The notes beneath the pieces are model-generated. The model saw only the letters and a list, made by a program, of their open reading frames with translations, made no database searches and was not told the origin of the DNA. Below, one piece after another: positions 48,112 to 61,452 of a stretch of 64,000 bases of DNA (position 1 is its first letter; each line of letters begins with the position of its first letter). The DNA is from Burhinus oedicnemus. Lineage: Eukaryota > Chordata > Aves > Charadriiformes > Burhinidae. The position numbers were made by a program, and so were the translations under genes. Location of the stretch: assembly GCA_008921705.1 (NCBI GenBank), contig VFFE01007633.1, positions 959,178 through 1,023,177 on the forward strand. The letters run 5' to 3'.

Positions 48112-51100
48112 TTCATTTGATGAGGAATCATTAGCCTATATCCTGAGTGACTGGCAGAGAATTACACCCCAATTTTTTCTAATTCCTGTCGTATTTCTCT
48201 ACCTAAATTGAAAGTTGTATGCAATAGTATGTGAAGCAGAAGAGCTACAGTCATATTGCAAATAAAGTAAGTAAAGAAATACATGATGTTCCTAAAAGAA
48301 TGGATGTGCCTCAAACATCCTTTATTTACGGACTTTGGATATTTGGGGTTTCTTTTTCAAAATTAAAGGAGCTGTGTTCTAAAAATTGGTTTCTAAATGA
48401 CCCAGAAACCCTGCTAATAAGAAGTCTAGCATCACTCATGAGGCTATTAAGCAACTGCCTCAGTATACCACAATTCCTACAAACATACTCTCTCAAAAAC
48501 TGAAAAATGCTCTTGACTTGGCTCTGACTTTTATATAACAGTGATCTATGTGCTTGGTGGTAAAGATCATTTAAATCAGCATAGCATAAAGCACTTTTAG
48601 TGAAATTGCAGTAATCTCTCAAAACTAAAAACCTGATTCTTCAGGGATGATGTACAAATGCTCTAGTTCTGATGATCACTCTTTTAGATACTATACAAAT
48701 TCCTGCAAGAATCAAGTTCAACTGGTTTTTTTTGTTTTATAACTGATAAAATTTTGTTCAGCTAACAGAAAGGCTTTGGAGAAGAACATGGAACAATGGA
48801 TATTATCAGTGCTATGCAAGAAACACAACAGAAATGCAGACAAAAAACCCTGGGTCACAATTTTATTTTTCCTGATATAACAAAGGCATTTAATACCAAC
48901 GGCTGTGAAAGCTTGTGTACAACACTGAGATTGTTTTTTTAACAAAGCTACTAAAATCATTAGCTTATTTCATAAAAAGATGATGAGAAGAGACATAAAT
49001 GAAAGAAATAGCTCTAAAGCATTTTTTTACCTCAATGCAAGTAAGCCCCTAGCCCTCATACCCACGCTACCTTGTTTGCTCCCAGTCTGCTAACTGGTCC
49101 CTGTGCTGATGTTCTTAGAGGAAATTCAGTTTGGGGTTACAGTGATCCTTCCTGTGATGACTGACTGTCTGTTTCAGTGGCTATAAGAAAAATCTATCTT
49201 TCCCCAGAATATGTGCCTCTGACAAGCAGGCTGTGAAGAGCTTTGATGAAATATCTTCCTAGTTTATAACGTAAAGTAACTGGCAAAAAAAGTAATAAAA
49301 GGTGATTTTTTCCATTTTTTTCCCTGTTTTCTAGTGTGCCCTCTCATCTCCTTCAGCTTTGTCAAAGATCTTTGAACAACTGTTATGCACATAGTATTTA
49401 CTATTCTTCAGCACTTATGTAAAATATACACGAAAAAATGTAGTTCTGGCAGTCTATGCAGAGAATCATTCAAATACGGAAAAGATGTGTTCACACAACC
49501 AATAAAGCAATATGTCAAATTCATTCCCAATACAATTTGGAAGTCAGTATTTTACACTCTTTAAGGCCAGTATCCTGAATTAATAAATCTTTTATTCAAT
49601 CTTTAAAATTACATTTACTGTAATTTATTACACACATTCAGAAGTGCTGAGTTGTGGTTATCAGAAAGCTGATTCCCACTCTGGAATTAATCACAAATTT
49701 CTGGAAAACCTATGGATGTCTCCCTTTTTTCTTCTGTGGATTTCACTAGAGCATGGTATGAAAGCAAGGAAAGGTTACTCTTGAAAAGACGTTGGAAGTG
49801 CAAAACAGATTGCAATGTTTTGTTGTGAGTTCATAATGAAAGGAGAGATTTCTGGAAGCATGATTTTCCCTTCAACTGCAATACAATGTTCTAGGGAGAC
49901 TGGTTCATTTTTCTCTCAGAAAGATTATGGTAAGAAAACATTTCTGGTTTTCAAATTCTCCAGTGTGAGGGATCTGGGGGAAAGTTCAGCAGCAGAAGAA
50001 ATATTAGAAGTTGGCACTCATAGCTTAAGCAGTTTAGCATACATAACATTGCTCCTGCAAAGGTACAGGAAGTGCTGCCAACTTCTACTGCAGTATTATA
50101 TGAGATAACTGAGATTATCGATACCCTTCATAAAAGGCTAAAAGCCAGATTAAAATGTTTGTGTAAGAATGATAACTACATTTAAAAGGTTCTTGAGATG
50201 TTTTTTCCAAGTCTCAGAAAGCAGACAGTGAGTAAACCTGACAAGATATTTAAGATTCCTTATAATACGTGTATGACTAAATATAGCTGTAAATATGATG
50301 ATTCTATTAATAAGAGTGTATATGAGTTTCAAATCTGTCATGCGCTGAGTGGGACAGACATGTACCTTTAACAAATGCTAATGCAAGAACCAGTATTATT
50401 TTATATAAGTCATGTTGCTTGCTGACCACAGCTTTTAGGTTTAATATTCAATACAAATAAAAATGCTTCTGCTACAACTATGCAATTTATCTCAGAGGCA
50501 ATATTTCACATTTGCAAAGTGTTTAAAACCCATTGATTCTTAAAGAACATCTCTGTAATTAACTAAAGATTGTTTAGCTTTATTTTACAGAACTGAGGAA
50601 GAGAGGAAAAATGATTTGTCCAGGCTTTCATAGTTAATCAATAATAGTTAACAAATTCAAAAATATGTATTACTGTTCCTCGCTTACAATTCTATAATAA
50701 ATGTACTATTCTACCAGTATAATCATCATCAATACCAAACGAAACAATGGAAAAATATTGCTGATATACTAGAACTGAATCTGACAATGTCTTTACATGC
50801 TTCTTTCTTCACAGAAGAGAGAAAACCCAACTTGATTAAATAGTAACTCCTGTTGGTACCATCATATGCTAGTGCAGCAGCAAAAGTGAAATCTAGGGGG
50901 GTATGTCTAAGTAAAAAAAAAATAGTTTCATTTAACACCAGATGCGCATAAAAAAACAAAGTCATCCATAAAATCTTTAGCCAGGAAAGGCTAAAACTCA
51001 ACACTGCCCTCATTCAACCATGTGCCCTAATCACTGAGCTTCCTTTCTTCCTTTGAACAGATTAAATTCATGTTCTTCAATACACAAATACAGTTTTGAC

Positions 51101-53480
51101 ACAGGATATGGCAAAGTACTCTTGCATGCAATATCCTATAGCTTGGCAATTAATAACAGCCAAATTATGTATTAGTTATATGAACATGAACAATTTTCGT
51201 GAACAATTTTCTTGAAGGTCGGGTCCCACAGAAGAAAGGACGGAATTTCACGTATCACAAAATACATTAGTTTCCCTGGACAGAGGCTTGACCCTGCAGA
51301 CTTTTGTCATGAATACCCTTGCTCATTTTGGAATTTGGTTAAATTCAAGTGAATACCATTTCCAAGAAACATTTAATCATATGAGCTTTTGCAAAATGTC
51401 TGGAAATGGCCTCACAGTAGCATAGTGGTGACTGACATCCCAGTGAGGGTGAAGACAAAGTTACTGCAAGGGTCATTCTGTCTAAATAAGCTAGTTCCCT
51501 TTGTTTTTGCAGTGTGTCTCCTTTGGGAAATTTTATTAAATGGTGACGTTGACAGATGGCCCTGCCTCCCTTCTCCAGGTAACGAATGCTGTTTTATTGA
51601 CCTTCTTATGGCCAATGATTCAGGCTTGGCTGCCTCTAACACAGGAAACAAATGGGATGTACTCTACTGAAATTCTACACTTCACAATTTCTGAACTTCC
51701 AAAAGTGTAATTTCATACAGAATGCCCTTAGGTTGCTTTTTTAAAAATTGTTGTCTGCAAATTGAATTTACTAGTAATTTGCTTCTCTCACAATCCTTTA
51801 GGAAATCCCTGAAATGAGAAATAGATGATAAAGCAGAAAAAGAATGATTGTGAGGCATGGAAAATATCACTATATCACAGGTTCCTAGAGATATAAAAGA
51901 GAAAGACAGAAAAAATAATCTTTATAGTCCTTAGATTTGCCAAAGGAAAATGTTGAAGAGAACTCTCCTAGAATAAAGATGCAAGAAAGCTCCTTAGTCC
52001 TTTTGCTTGATATGTAACAACTCTGATAATGGAAACATAGAGAAAGAGTCTCTAGATCCGTCAGGCAACAGCTCATTGCACAACAGTAAAGTGATTTATT
52101 TTCCTGAAACTGCTTGTAAATAATCTACTAACATTAATGAACATTAAATATAATCACTGAGGAGTAAAATACTCTCTAAAAAGAACTTTTGTCACAAGAC
52201 AAGCCCAATTCAGAAACAAGTAATTTCAATATATATTAGAACAAAACAATTTCAAGGTAACTTCATCTTTACAGGCAGACTTTCCTGAATGCTACTGATG
52301 TAGGTAATGTTTGACTTGATGTTTTGAATTAGACTCTATTTGTCATCAAGGTAATTTGTAATACCATAATCTCAGCAACAAAGAAAAGGATTTATCTGGG
52401 ATCAAGTAGTTTGCTGGTTAAAACTACTTGTTTTTTGTGAGGCTTCATGTATTATTTAAATTACTAGGTACTATATTTTAAAACTCTTAGAGATATCTTA
52501 GCATCTACCTCATACAAATATCTGAAAGCACAGAATGCTGGAAATCACTCAAGTTAACTGTGGATCAAAGGCACAGCTACAGCATTTCTAATGGAAAACC
52601 AAGCCAAACAAAACCAGAACCAACTCCCTCTAAAAGAATAAAAGGTTACAGCAATATTATTAAACTAAAAAGACCTAAATAGGCCTAAATACCAGCACAT
52701 GATCATTCACATTGTCGTTAGCACAGTCCCAGCCACAGTTTTGACCCAAGCCAAATAGCAGTCTCCACAGTTTGACTCCACACATCTCAGGGGTTAATGC
52801 AGGCCAAGGAACATTTCCAGAAGGTACTTCCAATGTGGTCACCCTGCTTTGGAGATGGAAGAGAGCTTAGCTTTATGGAAGAAGCCATACGGTACCAGCT
52901 GGTCTCAAAGCCAGAGAACAGCTTCAGAAACTGGTTTCTGGCACATTTTAATGTATTAAGATAGTGGTAATCAGAGGTAATAAGAACTTTGACGAATTAC
53001 AAGACAGAAAAGGACAAGTGCTAGGATCCATTGTTTCCTCTTTGCAAGTCATTCTTAATTAATCAACAAAGGCTATTTAATTAAAGCTTTGATGATCTGC
53101 ATGTCAATCTTTAACACAGCTTTTAGCCTTGATGTTTGCTACTTCAGACTTTAAAAGTTGACTGGCCAGCTTCCTTTCCTTTCAAAGTAAAAGGGATGAA
53201 AGAATCTGAAGTGAAATCATGCAAAAGAGATGGCTCTCTTTTGTAATCAAGAGCAACTTGATTCTGGATTTTTACAGCAAAACAGTCATCTTAAGCTTCG
53301 CTCAGAAAGCAGCTGGAGCACAGAGAAGAGGAACAATGTGATTTATATAAAACTTCTACTTAATTTACAAATTCACAATAGTTTCCAACACTTTTTCTTA
53401 AAGTATAGCATCTCAGTAGACCAGAATACGTTCAGCAAGGCTTGCAAGGCTTGAGAAAAGGGATGTGATTTTATAGCTGC
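48112..53480. other. Single-copy AT-rich DNA, nothing coding recognised
   Basis: No exon or repeat family is recognised. It holds the 10-bp inverted repeat at 52403-52430 and an enhancer-like segment at 53040-53140 with AACAAAGG (SOX/TCF-type) beside TTAATTAATCA. The frame at 51389-51670 (93 codons) has no recognisable domain. Confidence 0.5.
52403..52430. repeat. 10-bp perfect inverted repeat, 8-nt loop
   Basis: CAAGTAGTTT (52403-52412) and AAACTACTTG (52421-52430) are exact reverse complements around GCTGGTTA. Confidence 0.9.
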
Positions 53481-53606
53481 AAGTATGTTTTCCAAATACC
53501 CTGAGCAGATCCTCCTTGATGTCTATATTCTCCATATGTTCACTGGGACAGGACCTGGACACTGCTCTGTGGGAGCTCTGCCTGCAAGACCTGACCTGTC
53601 AGCAAA

Positions 53607-53646
53607 ATGGGAAATGACAGCAGCAAACACACTGCCCCTTTGGCAG
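53607..53646 (+). other. Candidate short first coding exon with myristoylation-like start
   Basis: An ATG at 53607 lies in a strong initiation context (A at -3, G at +4) and begins MGNDSSKHTAPLA, which fits the loose N-myristoylation pattern (Gly2, Ser6, Lys7). Thirteen codons later CAG is followed by GTAATG at 53647, a reasonable splice donor in phase 1. The local DNA is richer in GC than its surroundings. No known protein start matches that I can recall, no partner exon is visible, and the same frame simply continues to 53843 if unspliced. It is a prediction only. Confidence 0.15.
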
Positions 53647-53843
53647 GTAATGCTGATGCTTTTGATGACCAGGGACATGCCACAGTACTTCTCGGTCAAG
53701 TGAGCAGATCCATCCAGATAACCGCAAAAAAACATCTAGACAGCTGCATAACTCTGCTGTTCTCTGAACCCCTGGACTATGACTGGCAGCACAGCCTTCA
53801 GGAAAAACAGTTGGCTTACAGGTACAACTTGGTTAAAATCTAA

Positions 53844-56800
53844 ACTGTTCTTCCACTTACCTGATTTAAGAAGATGTCATTGCAACCTAGCTGTTTTAGA
53901 ACTACAATACACTGTGCTATTTTCCTTGTATCTTAATATATCATACAGCTTAGTGTGATAATTATGTGGGTTCCCAAAGTACAACCAGTTTAAAAGTGGA
54001 ATTAACAGTGCTGTTAGTTCAGCAAAACAGTACATGCGGAAAAAAAAAAACATTAAAAGTGTTCCTTTTACTTCTTAATTCATGATCAATATACATTTTA
54101 TGCTTTCATTTACCAAAACACTGTAAAAGTGAATTACCAGTGATATTCATCATAAATTGTTTTCCCCAATAATGATATACTATATCCTGCATGATAAAGA
54201 AAAAGCATTCATGACAAGAGAAAAGTCATCTAGGAACTAAAGCAAATTGTTTGTTTTATAGAGACCTGCAATATCACACACAGAAAACATTCTCAGCTAT
54301 GTAATTAACTAATTGAAAGTCTCAGTCAAGAAACAAATTCATTTCACTATGTCTGCGCAAAAGAGAACCAAGTCCACATGAATCATTAAAACACAGTATG
54401 ATACAGTAATGCTTGGTTCTAGTTGATATTCACCATAAATCGATAGTAGTAATCTTATTCGTATACATTAAGTGAGGTTGAATCCAATGAATAAAATATT
54501 TCAATGTAGGATAGACAGGATATTTTATGCAAGTACTCTAAACGAAACAGATCTGTTTCCTTTGCTTCCTGTCGAATCCCAGGAAAGATAGATAACTGCG
54601 GTCAATAAAGGAAGATTAGCTCTATTCAATACCAAGAAATTTTCAATACCACTGTCCAGAAGATTAATATCTGGAGATTATTCCAGCAGTATGACAAAAC
54701 CAAAGTACCAGATGCCAAGTTCTAAATAAGGACAGCAGCATGCTTTCTGCATTACTGCTTCTGTTATTATTGATTCTTGCAAATGACAAACTTCCACAGC
54801 TTCAGTTTCATTACATATGTGAACTTACAAAGCATTTATTAACATACGTATCTGTGTGAATTGCTGAGTACCTTTTTAGTCACTCACAATTTTGTACTCT
54901 GTGTTGTTCAAAAACTCTGTTCACTCCCCTACCCATTTTCAGAAGCAATTCCCCATATTTTGTGTATACAATATACAAGCTATATTTACCTACCAATTGT
55001 ACAAAGCAGACAGCAAACATATTTGCATATTTTTCTATGACTAAACTAGCAGATAAGTTTTTTCTAAATAAAAAATGCTTTGTCAATTCATGTGCTCCAC
55101 CTTAAGAAAATGTTGTTTATTTAAAGAGTATAAAACTAGAAAAATGTATCCTTAGTCTTCATGACATTACTTCCTTTTTTCAACTGAATTGGAAATAAAT
55201 TACAAAAGTGTATGTCAAAAAAAAAGAAAGAGATAAAATGGGAATTAGTCACTTTCTCAATAAAATTCTTATCTGGTTTACAAGCTACTAAGCCATTTTC
55301 ACTTGAAAACATACTTCAGTTCACATCAGTGCCTTCGATTTCTGGCACTTAAATCTACCTATGTACCAGAGATATATAAAGTAGATGATTTTACTTCTTT
55401 TTATCTACATTCTTACTTTCTCCAGAAAAAAATATAATATGAATAGGTGCACTTATTTTCTTTATATTAGTATCTAAATAATTATATAGATACTGCCTGT
55501 CTTTTGAAAGTTCATTGCCTCAGTGTACTGTATTAACGCTTACTAGAACAATCTTCAGTCAATAAGAATTTGATTAGAATTGAGCAAAGAGTGTATAAAC
55601 AGTTTTAGGAAAACACTCCTAGGCACTAAAAGGATATTGAAATACTTTACAAAAAGCCATTTTGCAGAACCCCCCTCCACAGGATGTGTTTCATACGGTG
55701 TACTATGCAATCTGTATAAAAGTTAAGAAAATTTGATCCAAAAAAAATAAATATGAGAATTTTAAATATTATTCTATATTTACTAACAAATATTACCCAA
55801 AGAAATTTTAAAACTACTCCACACAGAAGTATTTATTTTATTAAAATACCTGTGTTTACATTACTTACTATTTTGAAAGCGTTTTACTGTGTGAGGCATT
55901 TAAGCAACAAGGTATTATATATCTCACTAAAGAGTAATAGTATACCTGCATACGTAATATGTGAAGAAGCCCCCTCTGCAGACTTTATCCACATGAACAT
56001 ATTTTAGTCATGTAAATAAGTCCCACTGAAGGGAGTTCAGATAAATAATGTTTTAAATTATAAGAATAGCAAGACAAGGTCTAGAGGGAACATGGCAATT
56101 TTATTCAAGTATTACATGAGCATCCTGTCACCTCAGGAATACAAAAGCTTACCAAACCTATTTAGTACTTACCTGGGGATCTACAGACACTCTGTTAGCA
56201 AAGATAATAAACAGAGTATTACTTATATATTGACTGGCCTTCTATTCCCTCTTATGAAACTTTTTAAGTTTTCTGTCTCACTGTTTGTAACACCTGAGCA
56301 TTTAGACCTTTGGCATAAATAGAAAATACAAATACCAAAACCCTTTAGAAATAATATCAATTTCATATAATAATTTTAATATATTGCTGCTAGCATACAT
56401 CATATTTAAAATGCCATAATATTTGAGTAGTTTTAGACAATGGAAAGTAGTTTGAAATCTTTCAAAGTACGAAGCTTAAAAAAGTTGTTTCCTACTGTGC
56501 TCCAACTGATTAAATCTGCAGGCAGGCAGATGGAAGGATTTGGTTTTTCAAATACTATTCATTTTTTTCTTCTAATGATTGCCGTGCTATCAAGTTATGT
56601 TTTTCAAGTTTTTAAAAAATATTAGTTCCAAAAATTATTAATCTATGGTGGCATGACTTCTGGCAGAGGGGCCATGTTACTAACTTTTATTGAAGTCTCA
56701 GTGCTCTAAAAAATGTAAGAACTATGCAAGTATAGTAAAACTTCATTTTTGTGAAGCATGGATTTTAGTGCACGTAGTCTTATTACTTCTGCTTAAGTTT

Positions 56801-59800
56801 AAATAAAGTTTTAAATTATCCCTTTGAAGCAAGCAAAACATAAGCACAGATTTAAGTGTTTTGCTGATTCAGCAGCTGTTCAAGTGTGGGTAGTTTTCTC
56901 TGTTACAATCCTGATAACGATGCCTTCTTGCAAAGATAAAATAATTATGGTATTTACTGAATAAACAGTATGTAGAATACTAGTCATCCTGTATTATTAC
57001 ACATCTCTAGTAATAAGAAGAACTACTGTACTGTGAAACTATCCTCCCCCTTCTGTTTTCTTTACAAGACTAACGCCGTAATTTTTTCAATCACTGCACT
57101 GCAAAAGTGGTTTCACATTGAAGACTAAGGACTACTTTTTTTTCTCCCAGCATAAAGGAGGATACAACAATGTATATACTTGACTTTAAAGATGGCGAGG
57201 GGAAGCAGATAAGCCAAGGGGAGCAGTTTTAGATGTACATCTCCATCCACATGCAGGCTGTTGATGAGAAGTTGTGAGGGGAAAGTATGACTCTTTGCTT
57301 ACTCAAATTCTGCTTCAACCTCTAGCACCATCCACCCCCTGCTCCAGAAGGACCTAAAATTTCCCAAAAAACAGATAAACAAAACTAAGCATCTCTTTGG
57401 AAACTCCTGTCATTTCATGTCTTATATTTGTCTATGTAAACAATCCATTAAATAATTATATGAAGAGAAAAATGGGACTAGGAAACAATGCATGTGTCTG
57501 CTGTGGTCAGTATAATAACTACTGCATATATTAAATAATGGAATGATATTTGAATGAATTGACAGAACCTGTTTAAACTTTCCCCAGATAAAAGATTTAC
57601 TTACAGGACAGGTGTTTCAGGAAAGGACCTGTTGCAGATGCTGCACAAATCCAACTGTAGTTACTAAAAAGCAAAACTAGATGAGCTTTTCTGGGCTATA
57701 GAAATCTACTTCATTTATGGATGTCTGTAACAACAGCTAGGTGGCATTTTAGGTGATCACAAATATTCTGATGAAATATTTCAAAGATAGAAATCATATT
57801 TAAAATCTGTGGCTCAATCCACTCATACACAAGCTGTCATATCAATACCAACAAACAAATGCAGGGGCTTTTTCAGGAAGACAACTTTTGTGTAGTTTAC
57901 AGTTTTCTTAAAAGTAGAACAGTTTGACTATCAAATGTGATTGAAGATACTTGTCATATTTCTAACATAAAAGCTGTCTAGTGCTATGTTTGAACATAAC
58001 TTTATTAAATACTTTGTATATTCAAGAGTAGCATTGAGAAATACGGCAGATTTACATTCCCAACTGTTTACAGTTTCACTTAACACAACTTGATATAATT
58101 TTTATTTTATTCAAGGAGGATGAGTGTTGCCCTTGAGTAAAATTCAAATCTAGACTACAATCCATTAAGTTTACAGTAGCAGAAAAGAGTAAATATATGC
58201 TTTAATAATGAATTTTATTATATGTTTTGTTTGAAAATTAAAAGAAAACAGATTAACATATTACTGAGTTAGCTGAACATCAAGATATTTTTCAGGGTTG
58301 TTTTTTCTTTTTCTGAAGGTAGCTGATATTTCATCTATTTTTACTTTAAACTTGCTGGAGATTTAAGCCATAATAGTAAAGTATGGGGCCAAATATCATA
58401 AAGCTTATTTAAGATTCAAGCTCCAAACTGTTAAAAAATATCTCCAAAATGAGATAATGAATTGAGAATTCTTGTTTATTTCACTTAATGTGGTTTTTTG
58501 TTACCTTATTTTTAAGCCATTAAGCATTTCTTTTTCCTGCATATATGAGGAATGGCATTATTCTGTTTTAAAAAATGAGAACTAGTAAGATTCTAACATA
58601 CCTATTTGATTCATAGAGTGAAGGCATTAAGAAAAATACTAGATATCACTCAACTCACAACCCAGCCATAAGATATGGAGCACTATATCTATAATAGGAC
58701 TCAAAACATATTCTAATCACAGAAGAAATAATCACCCACTGGGATTCAGCTCTTACCATCAGAAAGAATGCTTTTGTAAGAATAGGTTGTACTGAGCCAA
58801 TTATATCATACAGCATACTTGGCTCAGTTTCATATAGATTTTCACATTAAAATAAGCACTAGTTGCAGTATCTTGATATATGCAGTCATTTGGTACTTCT
58901 TCATGGTACGTGCCACAGATTATCAAGCATTGCAGAGGCCTTTCAATTTGCTCGAGGAGCTGACTTACAGCAAATGAGCATAAAAGTAAGAAAGAGAAGT
59001 CAGTAATACTTTTAGCTTAATGTGAAACATGAAATGTCATTAAATATAATATATATTGTCACAGATGCAAACCAGGAGAATCTCTCTGAACTTGATTTCC
59101 AAAATACAAGACGTCCTATGCTGCTTGCCAAATTAATGACTAGGAAAAGACAAAATCTATTTAAAATTCATGTCCTGCACAGTCAATCAAGTCATAAGCA
59201 ATACCTTCTTTCTTTTAGGCAGAAAAGGAATTTTAAGGGCATCATCGAAGTATGAATTTAATTTTTCTTTGTCTTAGATATCCCAACAGGTTCCAGAATT
59301 GAACTATGCAGTACAAAGCATATGCATATATATGAACATTCATTTGTCTTGCGTGTTACAAATCTAAATCTCTGAGAGACTGAATAAATGGATTCTTTTT
59401 CAGCATCTCATTTTCCTTTCTAGCTTGGCTTGTATCACATACTGAATGTTCACTCACTTGTATTACAGCTCATACTTATTAGGCAGTATTATTAATACTT
59501 TTTTTAAAAATATCAGTATATCAAAAAGTCTGAAGTGTTTTGAAAAAACTTTTGGAAAGGATCACACGTATTTCTGACTAACAAGAAAAAAGGAATACAT
59601 GCCTGTTGAATGAAACAGTTCTAACAAAATAAAAGTTGTGCGGTGTTTGGCAGATTGAGTTACAAACAATAAAGAAGCTTGAACAATAGATATTCTGTTC
59701 CCTTTTCTCAGGTTTCTTTAATCCAATATGTGTAACTTCCATTAGTTAACAAATCTTTGTGCAGAACAGGTCAGTCTGCAGTACACTTGGAACTGGATGC

Positions 59801-60849
59801 ATTTCACCAATGTTTCAAAGAAGTAAAGTTTATGATTCTAGCTGTGAACCACATCATACGGCTCTTGAACCTTCATCATTGCATTTGGTTTTTCATTTCT
59901 CCGTATCTTTCTGAAGGCAAAAAGGCATGCCACTTCTCAAGTTCATTCTAAAGGCACCATCGTCTGAAGCACAATCCTTGAGTAAGCAAGATGATAACCT
60001 GTCCCTTTTGTACAACTCACACGCTTCTTGTACTACTTCCTGTTCATCTTCCATGCTTGTATACTTGTAAATACTTATACGTGTTCAGACAAATACATAA
60101 ATGTCTACTGCATTAACACTTACAGTTAATGGCAAATAGAAAGATAACACATTCCAAATATGATATTCAGCCAGATTTGTTTAGCCTTTACTTAGAAGTT
60201 ACATTTCATTCTGTGATTACAAGGAGAATGTAATCACTGCATCAATGTCATCAGAAATAGAAGAAAGATACAGTGCATAGTGAAGAGTTTGCTAAAGAAA
60301 AAATTAAAAAACCCCCAACTTTGATAAACTCATTTAAATCATATTTTTTAGAAGATATAGTGACGAAACTAGTATTTTAACTAGCGGATTAATTCTGATT
60401 ATAGTTAAAAGACTGTAACTTCACAGAAACTAGAATAAAATCTGGCTTGAATGGAAGACAGTCATCCCACCACAGATTTGGCTGTCCACTCCTTTGTTGC
60501 TACCAACGTACAGCTTAAATATCACACTTTAATCCAATAATGATTTAAATAGAATATGACTTTTAAAAAGCAAGCCAATAGATATTTAAAGGGAGATCCT
60601 CTAGAAAGGTGTGTTTAATTAAAGTGGGATAATCAATTAAATATGCTGCTTTAATATCGATTTATTGAAAGATTCACCAGCTAAAGTACTATTGAAGTAT
60701 CCATGCATTGGCTTATTTTGCACTCCTTATAAAAAAGACAGTGGGAATAGGATGGGCTTATGAAAGAAAAATTAAGCAACCTACAGTTTTTATTAAATCA
60801 TGTTTGAAGAGCTATTTTACTGTAACTACTTTGCATCAGCTAAGTCTTT
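53844..60849. other. Single-copy AT-rich DNA, no gene recognised
   Basis: Seven kilobases of strongly AT-rich sequence without a recognised exon, RNA gene or repeat family. Segments at 58860-58990 and 60590-60700 are rich in ATTAAA/TAATTA words and have enhancer-like texture. The last bases, CCTTA at 60850-60854, are the target-site copy of LTR-C. Confidence 0.5.
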
Positions 60850-60854
60850 CCTTA

Positions 60855-61447
60855 TTCATGATTTAACCCCAGCTGGCAATTAGGACTAGGCAGCTGCTCA
60901 CTCACTCCCCCCAGTTGGGATGGGAGAGAGAATCAGAAAAGTAGAAGTGAGAAAGCTCATTGGTTGAGATAAAGACAATTCAATAGGTAAAGCAAAAGCC
61001 GCACGCACAGGCAAAGCAAAACAAAGAATTCATTCACTACTTCCCATCGGCAGTCAGGTGTTCAGCCATCTCCAGGAAAGCAGGGCTCCATCACGCATAA
61101 TGGTTACTTGGGAAGACAAATGCCATCACTCCAAACACCCCCCCTTTCCTTCTTCTTCCCCCAGCTTTATATGCCGAGTATGACGACATACGGCATGGAA
61201 TGTTCCTTTGGTTAGTTGGGGTCAGCTGTCCCAGCTTTGTTCCCTCCCAACTCCTTGTGCACCCCCACCCTACTCGCTGGGCGCGCGGTATGAGGAGCAG
61301 AAAAGGCCTTGACTCTGTGTAAGCACTGCTCAGCAACAGCGAAAAACACCCTGTGCTATCAACATTGTTACCAGCACAAACCCAAAACACAGCCCGATAC
61401 TAGCTACGATGAAGAAAATTAACTCTACCCCAGCCAAAACCACCACA
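60855..61447 (-). mobile_element. LTR-C: solo LTR, same family as LTR-A, minus strand, 593 bp
   Basis: The reverse complement follows LTR-A nearly throughout: the start CCAGCCAAAACC region (61430-61447), GGGACAGCTGACCCCAAC, the promoter block, TGGAGATGGCTGAACACCTG and the CTTTATCTCAACC end. It is flanked by a perfect 5-bp duplication, CCTTA (60850-60854 and 61448-61452). The 3' end of the element has lost the G of its terminal TG/CA pair (TTCATG for TGTCATG). The TATA box is intact (TATAAA, 61171-61166) but the poly(A) signal is changed from ATTAAA to ATTGAA (60984-60979). No internal viral sequence adjoins, so it is a solo LTR. Together with LTR-A it shows at least two insertions of one family within 37 kb. 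Confidence 0.93.
61166..61171 (-). promoter_or_regulatory. TATA box of LTR-C
   Basis: Reverse complement TATAAA, preceded on the minus strand by ACTCGGCA and followed by GCTGGGGGAAG. It is better preserved than the equivalent site in LTR-A. Confidence 0.7.
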
Positions 61448-61452
61448 CCTTA

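Noticed and set aside
51389..51670. Possible exon between a TTTTTGCAG acceptor and a CTCCAGGTAACG donor
   Set aside because: The splice-like sites frame only about 70 bases with two of three frames closed and no recognisable peptide; too weak to report as a feature.
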